Below, piece by piece: positions 59,665 to 64,000 of a stretch of DNA of 64,000 nucleotides. Made by a program: the position numbers and the translations under genes. Source of the DNA: Bradyrhizobium sp. BTAi1 (lineage in GTDB: Bacteria; Pseudomonadota; Alphaproteobacteria; Rhizobiales; Xanthobacteraceae). The first letter of the stretch is position 1. Each line of letters starts with the position of its first letter. Where the stretch lies: NCBI RefSeq assembly GCF_000015165.1, contig NC_009485.1, positions 1,962,001 through 2,026,000 of the forward strand, given 5' to 3'. The notes beneath the pieces were generated by a model. That model saw nothing but the letters and a program-made list of their open reading frames with translations. It made no database searches and had not been told where the DNA came from.

Positions 59665-60408
59665 ATGGCCCAGGCAGCGCTCACCATCGACGGTCTCAGT
59701 GTCGATTTCGAAGGCTTTAAGGCTGTCAACGGCGTCTCGATGATCGTCGAGGACGGCGAATTGCGCGTGCTGCTCGGCGCCAACGGCGCCGGCAAGACGA
59801 CCTTGATGGATCTCATCTCCGGCAAGACCAAGTCGACCGGCGGCCGCGTCTTCGTGCACGACACCGAGATCACCAATTGGGAGGAGCACAAGATCGCCCG
59901 CGCCGGCATCGGCCGCAAGTTCCAGATCCCCAGCGTTTTCAAGGAGCTCACGGTCCGCCGCAATCTGGAGGTCGCGAGCTGCAAGAATCCCGGCGTGTTC
60001 GCCAATCTCGGTTTCGGCTTCTCGGCCAAGGCCAAGATCGACGAGGTGCTGGAGCTGATCGGGCTGACCGAGGAGGCGGGCCAGGTCGCCGCCTATCTCA
60101 GCCATGGCCAGACGCAGTGGCTCGAGCTTGGCCTGCTGATCACCCAGGATCCGAAGATCATCCTTCTCGACGAACCGACCGCGGGCATGACGCAGGCCGA
60201 GACGCACAAGACCTCACTGATCGTCAACAATCTCAAGGGCCGCCACACCATCATCGTGGTCGAGCACGACATGGCCTTCGTGCGCGAGATCGCCGAGCGC
60301 ATCACGGTGCTGCATCTCGGCCAGGTGCTGGCGGAAGGCAGCGTCGCCGAGATCGAGAACGATCCCAAGGTGCGCGCGGCCTATCTCGGGTCGAAGGGGA
60401 TCACCTGA
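59665..60408 (+). CDS. ABC ATPase, UrtD/LivG-like
   Basis: The 247-residue ATPase has Walker A GANGAGKT at 38-45, a signature region rewritten as LSHGQTQWLELG (UrtD proteins characteristically have SHGQKQWLE instead of SGGQ), and Walker B IILLDEPTAGMT. This SHGQ variant supports the urea/amide-type identity over a branched-chain amino-acid importer. Its stop overlaps the start of the second ATPase by one base. Confidence 0.9.
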   Translation: MAQAALTIDGLSVDFEGFKAVNGVSMIVEDGELRVLLGANGAGKTTLMDLISGKTKSTGGRVFVHDTEITNWEEHKIARAGIGRKFQIPSVFKELTVRRNLEVASCKNPGVFANLGFGFSAKAKIDEVLELIGLTEEAGQVAAYLSHGQTQWLELGLLITQDPKIILLDEPTAGMTQAETHKTSLIVNNLKGRHTIIVVEHDMAFVREIAERITVLHLGQVLAEGSVAEIENDPKVRAAYLGSKGIT

Positions 60409-61103
60409 TGCTCGCTCTGTCTCATGTCGACAGCTTCTACGATCGCAGCCATATCCTGCACGACGTGTCGCTGGATGTGCCCGATGGCCAGGTGACGGCG
60501 GTGCTCGGCCGCAACGGCACCGGCAAGACCACCCTGCTCAAGACGCTGATGGGACTGACCGACCGCATGGATGGGCAGATCCGGCTGGGCGATCAGGAGA
60601 TCGGGCGGGAGCCGACGTTCAGGCGTGCACGCGCCGGCATCGCCTATGTGCCGCAGGGCCGCGAGATCATTCCCGACTTCACCATTCGCGAGAACATCCT
60701 GATGGGCTCGTTCGCGCGCGCCGATGGCAAGCGCGAGATCCCGCCTTTGGTGGCCGAGCTGTTTCCGTATCTGATGAACAATCTCGATCGCAATGGCGGC
60801 GTGCTGTCCGGCGGTCAGCAGCAGCAGTTGGCGATCGCGCGCGCGCTGGCTGCAAACCCCAGGATCATCCTGCTCGACGAGCCCAATGAAGGCATCCAGC
60901 CATCGATCGTCGAGGAGATCGAGCAGGTCATCATCCGGCTCAACCGCGAGATCGGGCTGACCGTGATCCTGGTCGAGCAGAACGTCTCGTTCGCCCGCAA
61001 TGCGGCGCATCGCTTCGCCATGATGGAGAAGGGACGCATCGTCGCAGCAGGCGAAATTTCGGAACTCACCGACGCGATGGTCCATCGCCACATGGCGGTG
61101 TGA
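60408..61103 (+). CDS. ABC ATPase, UrtE/LivF-like
   Basis: The 231-residue second ATPase has Walker A GRNGTGKT at 34-41, YVPQGREIIPDFTIRENI (the PQGRxIFPxLTV-like block of UrtE), signature LSGGQQQQLAIARAL and Walker B IILLDEPNEGIQPSI. The EGIQPS wording is typical of UrtE. It completes the five-gene importer. The amidase gene starts 92 bases later in the same direction. Confidence 0.9.
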   Translation: MLALSHVDSFYDRSHILHDVSLDVPDGQVTAVLGRNGTGKTTLLKTLMGLTDRMDGQIRLGDQEIGREPTFRRARAGIAYVPQGREIIPDFTIRENILMGSFARADGKREIPPLVAELFPYLMNNLDRNGGVLSGGQQQQLAIARALAANPRIILLDEPNEGIQPSIVEEIEQVIIRLNREIGLTVILVEQNVSFARNAAHRFAMMEKGRIVAAGEISELTDAMVHRHMAV

Positions 61104-61195
61104 CGATCCGACGTCGTGGAGAAAGCTGGTGCGCAAGCCAGCGCGCCGGAACGCGAATGGCAGGTTTTTGACGGGTTGGTAGCAAGGAGAGCAAG

Positions 61196-62233
61196 ATGCT
61201 GCATGGTGATATCACTTCGAGCAACGACACGATCGGCGTCGCCGTCGTGAACTACAAGATGCCGCGCCTTCACACCAAGGCGGAGGTGCTCGACAATGCC
61301 CGCAAGATCGCCGACATGATCGTCGGGATGAAGACCGGCCTGCCGGGCATGGATCTCGTGATCTTCCCGGAATACTCGACGCACGGCATCATGTACGACT
61401 CCAAGGAGATGTACGAGACGGCCTCGACCGTCCCGGGCGACGAGACGGAGATCTTCGCCGAGGCCTGCCGCAAAGCCAAGGTGTGGGGCGTGTTCTCGCT
61501 GACCGGCGAGCGGCACGAGGAGCACCCGAAGAAGGCGCCCTACAACACTCTGATCCTGATGAACGACAAGGGCGAGATCGTGCAGAAATATCGCAAGATC
61601 ATGCCCTGGGTACCGATCGAGGGCTGGTATCCCGGCAACTGCACCTATGTCTCGGAAGGCCCGAAGGGGCTGAAGATCTCGCTGATCATCTGCGACGACG
61701 GCAACTATCCCGAGATCTGGCGCGATTGCGCCATGAAGGGCGCCGAGCTGATCGTGCGCTGCCAGGGCTACATGTATCCGGCCAAGGACCAGCAGGTGAT
61801 CATGGCGAAGGCGATGGCCTGGGCCAACAACGTCTATGTCGCGGTCGCCAACGCTTCCGGCTTTGACGGCGTGTACTCCTATTTCGGCCATTCCGCGATC
61901 ATCGGCTTCGACGGCCGGACGCTCGGCGAATGCGGCGAGGAGGATTATGGCGTGCAATATGCCCAGCTGTCGAAGTCGCTGATCCGGGACGCGCGCAAGA
62001 ACGGCCAATCGCAGAACCATCTCTTCAAGCTCGTGCATCGCGGCTACACCGGCCTGATCAATTCCGGCGATGGCGATCGCGGCGTGGCGGCCTGTCCCTA
62101 CGACTTCTACGCCAAGTGGGTGGCCGATCCTGAAGGGACCCGCGAAATGGTCGAGTCGTTCACCCGGTCCACGGTCGGCACCGAGGAATGTCCGATCGAG
62201 GGCATTCCCAACAAGAAGGTTGCCCACCGCTGA
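61196..62233 (+). CDS. amiE: Aliphatic amidase AmiE
   Basis: The 345-residue nitrilase-superfamily amidase is nearly the same size as Pseudomonas AmiE (346) and keeps its numbering. The catalytic residues are Glu59 (FPEYS), Lys134 (KYRKIMPW), Glu142 (PIEGWYPG) and Cys166 (IICDDGN). It hydrolyses short amides such as acetamide and propionamide to acid plus ammonia in the cytoplasm. The N-terminal [20 protein letters not shown] distinguishes it from the formamidase AmiF. AAGGAGAGCAAG before the ATG is a strong ribosome site. It follows the importer genes and should be controlled by the amiCR/leader switch. Confidence 0.95.
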   Translation: MLHGDITSSNDTIGVAVVNYKMPRLHTKAEVLDNARKIADMIVGMKTGLPGMDLVIFPEYSTHGIMYDSKEMYETASTVPGDETEIFAEACRKAKVWGVFSLTGERHEEHPKKAPYNTLILMNDKGEIVQKYRKIMPWVPIEGWYPGNCTYVSEGPKGLKISLIICDDGNYPEIWRDCAMKGAELIVRCQGYMYPAKDQQVIMAKAMAWANNVYVAVANASGFDGVYSYFGHSAIIGFDGRTLGECGEEDYGVQYAQLSKSLIRDARKNGQSQNHLFKLVHRGYTGLINSGDGDRGVAACPYDFYAKWVADPEGTREMVESFTRSTVGTEECPIEGIPNKKVAHR

Positions 62234-62308
62234 TCCGAATGCTGGCCGGCGGCGGGCCTTGCCGCCGCCGCGCCCCCTCTTGCCATCGAGTGAACGGAGG
62301 CCTCTGCG

Positions 62309-62854
62309 ATGCGACGTATCGAGCACGTGCTGGGGAGCAGGCTGGAGCCGGACATGTCCGAAGCGCTGCATCGTCTCGAACATCGGGGGGCAGTCGATAT
62401 CGTCGCCGTGCCGGCGGCCGATCTCGCCCGCCGCCGGCTGTTGATCTCGACGCGCAGCGGCGAGGAACTCGCGATCGCGTTGCCTCGGACCGAGAAGTTG
62501 TTTGATGGTGCCGTGCTGCTCCTGGAGCGCGACCGCGCGATCGTGGTGCGGGCTGCGACCGAACGATGGTTGCGGCTCGAGCCGCGCTCGATTTCGGATG
62601 CCGTCGAACTCGGCTACCAGGTCGGAAACCTACACTGGCGTGTCAGATTCGGCGGCGAGGTGTTGCTGGTGGCCCTGGAGGGCCGGCCCGAGGACTACAC
62701 CGCCCGGATCGAGAACCTGATCGCGGCGCGGCGGGTGGCCGTCACCGTGCTCGACGAGGAGGCCGTTGATTCACCGCCTTCCCACGAGGCCGCGCCGTCT
62801 CACAGTCACGGTGCGAGCCATGATTCCCACCCTCATCACCACCGCGACCACTGA
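62309..62854 (+). CDS. ureE: Urease accessory protein UreE (nickel chaperone)
   Basis: The 181-residue nickel chaperone has an N-terminal UreE domain (ATERWLRLEPR, then the metal-site region GYQVGNLHWRVRFGGEVLL) and a C-terminal His-rich tail from about 159 with roughly ten His (SHSHGASHDSHPHHH), which stores nickel for urease. AACGGAGG precedes the ATG. It lies 75 bases after amiE and 3 bases before ureF, linking urea breakdown to the amide-uptake operon. Confidence 0.93.
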   Translation: MRRIEHVLGSRLEPDMSEALHRLEHRGAVDIVAVPAADLARRRLLISTRSGEELAIALPRTEKLFDGAVLLLERDRAIVVRAATERWLRLEPRSISDAVELGYQVGNLHWRVRFGGEVLLVALEGRPEDYTARIENLIAARRVAVTVLDEEAVDSPPSHEAAPSHSHGASHDSHPHHHRDH

Positions 62855-62857
62855 CCC

Positions 62858-63529
62858 ATGCTCCCGTTGTTGCGCGCGATCTGGCAGGCCGATGCGGCGT
62901 TTCCAAGCGGTGCCTTTGCCTTCTCCTACGGCATCGAAGGAGCGCTGGCGTTGCGCCCCGACATGAGCCTGGGCGAGTTCGAACGTCTCTGCGCCGCGGT
63001 GCTGCAGCAGCGCTGGGCAAGCTATGATCGGATCGCGCTGCAACGGGCGTTTCGCGCCGGCAGGGATCTCGATGCGTTGGCCGCGGTGGATCGGGAGATC
63101 GAGGCCTCCACCATGATCGAGGCGCTGCGCGCCGGTTCGCGCCGCAATGGCGCGTCATTTCTGGCGGCGCATGCGCGGCTCGGACAGCCGCTTGCGCTCA
63201 AGCTGCGCGCGCAGGTGAAGGCCGGTGACTGCCTGGGGCATATCGCCGTGATGCAGGGCGCCATATGGGCGGCGCTGCAGCTCGATGAGCAGCACGCCGC
63301 CTTGTGCTCGGCCTACACGGTGGCGTCCGGCCTCATCACCGCGGCGGTGCGGCTCGGCGCCGTCGGCGCCCTGCAGGGGCAAAGCGTGCTGCAGGCGCTG
63401 CTGCCGCTGATCGATGCCCTGGTCGCAACTCCGCTCGACGACGACGCCGAGCTCGAAAGCTTCATCCCCATCCTCGACATTGCGGCCGCGCGCCATGTCC
63501 ACGCCGAATTGCGGCTGTTCGCCAATTGA
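62858..63529 (+). CDS. ureF: Urease accessory protein UreF
   Basis: The 223-residue all-helical protein carries the UreF opening LLPLLRAIWQADAAFPSGAFAFSYGIEGAL and later blocks LGHIAVMQGAIWAALQLDEQ and YTVASGLITAAVRLGAVGALQGQ. UreF works with UreD and UreG to load nickel into apo-urease and guards the fidelity of UreG GTP use. The gene follows ureE by three bases and precedes the structural gene, an order (EF then AB) different from the common D-A-B-C-E-F-G. Confidence 0.93.
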   Translation: MLPLLRAIWQADAAFPSGAFAFSYGIEGALALRPDMSLGEFERLCAAVLQQRWASYDRIALQRAFRAGRDLDALAAVDREIEASTMIEALRAGSRRNGASFLAAHARLGQPLALKLRAQVKAGDCLGHIAVMQGAIWAALQLDEQHAALCSAYTVASGLITAAVRLGAVGALQGQSVLQALLPLIDALVATPLDDDAELESFIPILDIAAARHVHAELRLFAN

Positions 63530-63541
63530 GAGTGAGATCGC

Positions 63542-64000
63542 ATGCTGCTGACGCCAACCGAACTCGAGCGCCTCACCATCTTCAACGCCGCCGAGCTGTC
63601 GCGCCGCCGCCGCGCCCGCGGGCTCAAGCTGAACTATCCGGAAGCGGTGGCCATCATCACCGACGAGATCCTCGAAGGCGCGCGCGACGGCCGCAGCGTC
63701 GCCGACCTGATCAGTCACGGCTCCACCATCCTGACCACCGATGACGTGCTGCCGGGCATCGCCGCGATGATGGACATCATCCAGGTCGAATGCGTCTTCC
63801 CGGACGGCACCAAGCTCGTGACCGTGCATGAGCCGATCCGGCCGGCTGCAGGTTCGGCTGCCGATCCCGAGCGCCCGGGCGAGATCAAGGCGCAGGCGGG
63901 CCAGCTTGCGCTCAATGCCGGCCGCCGCAGCATCACGCTCACCGCCGTCAACACCGGCGACCGGCCGATCCAGATCGGCTCGCACTTCCACTTCTTCGAG
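63542..64000 (+). CDS. ureAB: Urease gamma/beta fusion subunit (UreAB), truncated by window end
   Basis: The first 153 codons are visible. Residues 1-100 are urease gamma ([61 protein letters not shown]). After a short linker with Pro-Ala-Ala-Gly, beta begins near 112 ([18 protein letters not shown]) and continues through [13 protein letters not shown]. Gamma and beta are separate genes in most bacteria; fused forms are known in some rhizobia and Helicobacter. AGTGAGATCGC precedes the ATG. ureC is expected just beyond the window. Confidence 0.93.
   Translation, partial: MLLTPTELERLTIFNAAELSRRRRARGLKLNYPEAVAIITDEILEGARDGRSVADLISHGSTILTTDDVLPGIAAMMDIIQVECVFPDGTKLVTVHEPIRPAAGSAADPERPGEIKAQAGQLALNAGRRSITLTAVNTGDRPIQIGSHFHFFE

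Noticed and set aside
58120..60207. 695-codon minus-strand open frame across the urea/amide importer genes
   Set aside because: Antisense shadow of three confidently assigned genes.
1..64000. CRISPR arrays, rRNA or tRNA genes
   Set aside because: No regularly spaced direct repeats, no tRNA-like T-loop/acceptor patterns and no rRNA-like stretches were noticed in the intergenic regions.

Overview
The window is GC-rich (roughly 65% by eye) alphaproteobacterial chromosome. It is most like Bradyrhizobium: it has a glxBCD-glnT cluster facing four-subunit sarcosine-oxidase-type genes, a fused urease gamma/beta gene, a DUF3551-like small secreted protein and a rhizobial-type intergenic palindrome. 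The assignment rests on recognised gene content and synteny; no database search was run.

Left edge, 1-3075: a decayed junction. It holds the tail of an unidentified gene, a frameshifted zinc-type quinone oxidoreductase pseudogene, an intact 4-oxalocrotonate-tautomerase-like gene, and an IS3-family (IS407-like) remnant with most of orfA, the left end and the first catalytic Asp region missing. About 0.7 kb without a convincing gene follows.

3076-13698: a polyamine-type ABC importer (binding protein, two permeases, ATPase) leads straight into the three subunits of a form-II CoxL-type molybdenum hydroxylase and an amidase, with a convergent LysR gene. This looks like uptake plus hydroxylation plus amide hydrolysis of one unknown, probably nitrogen-containing, compound.

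14080-30116: an amino-compound catabolism region. Several functions occur twice: two YitH-like GNAT acetyltransferases, two haloacid-dehalogenase-family proteins, two class-III aminotransferases and two DAO-type flavin oxidases. They accompany a 2-hydroxyacid dehydrogenase, a dipeptide-type ABC importer with fused ATPases, and an Lrp/AsnC regulator.

30322-34865: a LysR gene, a very short HlyD/EmrA-like membrane fusion protein, a DUF3551-like secreted peptide, a SphA/MetA-type outer-membrane protein and a NodD-like LysR regulator. The NodD-like gene is divergent from the next operon across a clear ATCAA-N11-TTGAT operator.

35008-42394: an eight-gene catabolic operon (alpha/beta hydrolase, extradiol-type VOC protein, Rieske ferredoxin, FAD monooxygenase, MFS carrier, cupin, fumarylacetoacetate-hydrolase-family protein, NAD-dependent epimerase/dehydrogenase). 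It looks like an aromatic or heterocycle ring-cleavage pathway of unknown substrate. A convergent XRE-cupin regulator follows.

43393-54067: glxB, glxC, glxD and glnT run towards soxG, soxA, soxD and soxB, with glxA (AraC/GATase-1 regulator) divergent from soxB. Together these supply the parts of an N-methylglutamate route: gamma-glutamylmethylamide synthetase-like, N-methylglutamate synthase-like and N-methylglutamate/sarcosine dehydrogenase-like enzymes.

54236-64000: an amide/urea nitrogen-scavenging system. amiC (amide sensor) and amiR (ANTAR antiterminator) precede a 250-base leader with stacked hairpins and a strong intrinsic terminator. Then come a five-gene Urt/Fmd-type ABC importer, amiE (aliphatic amidase), ureE, ureF and a fused ureAB cut by the window end. 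The layout predicts that AmiR controls the transporter, amidase and urease genes by antitermination.
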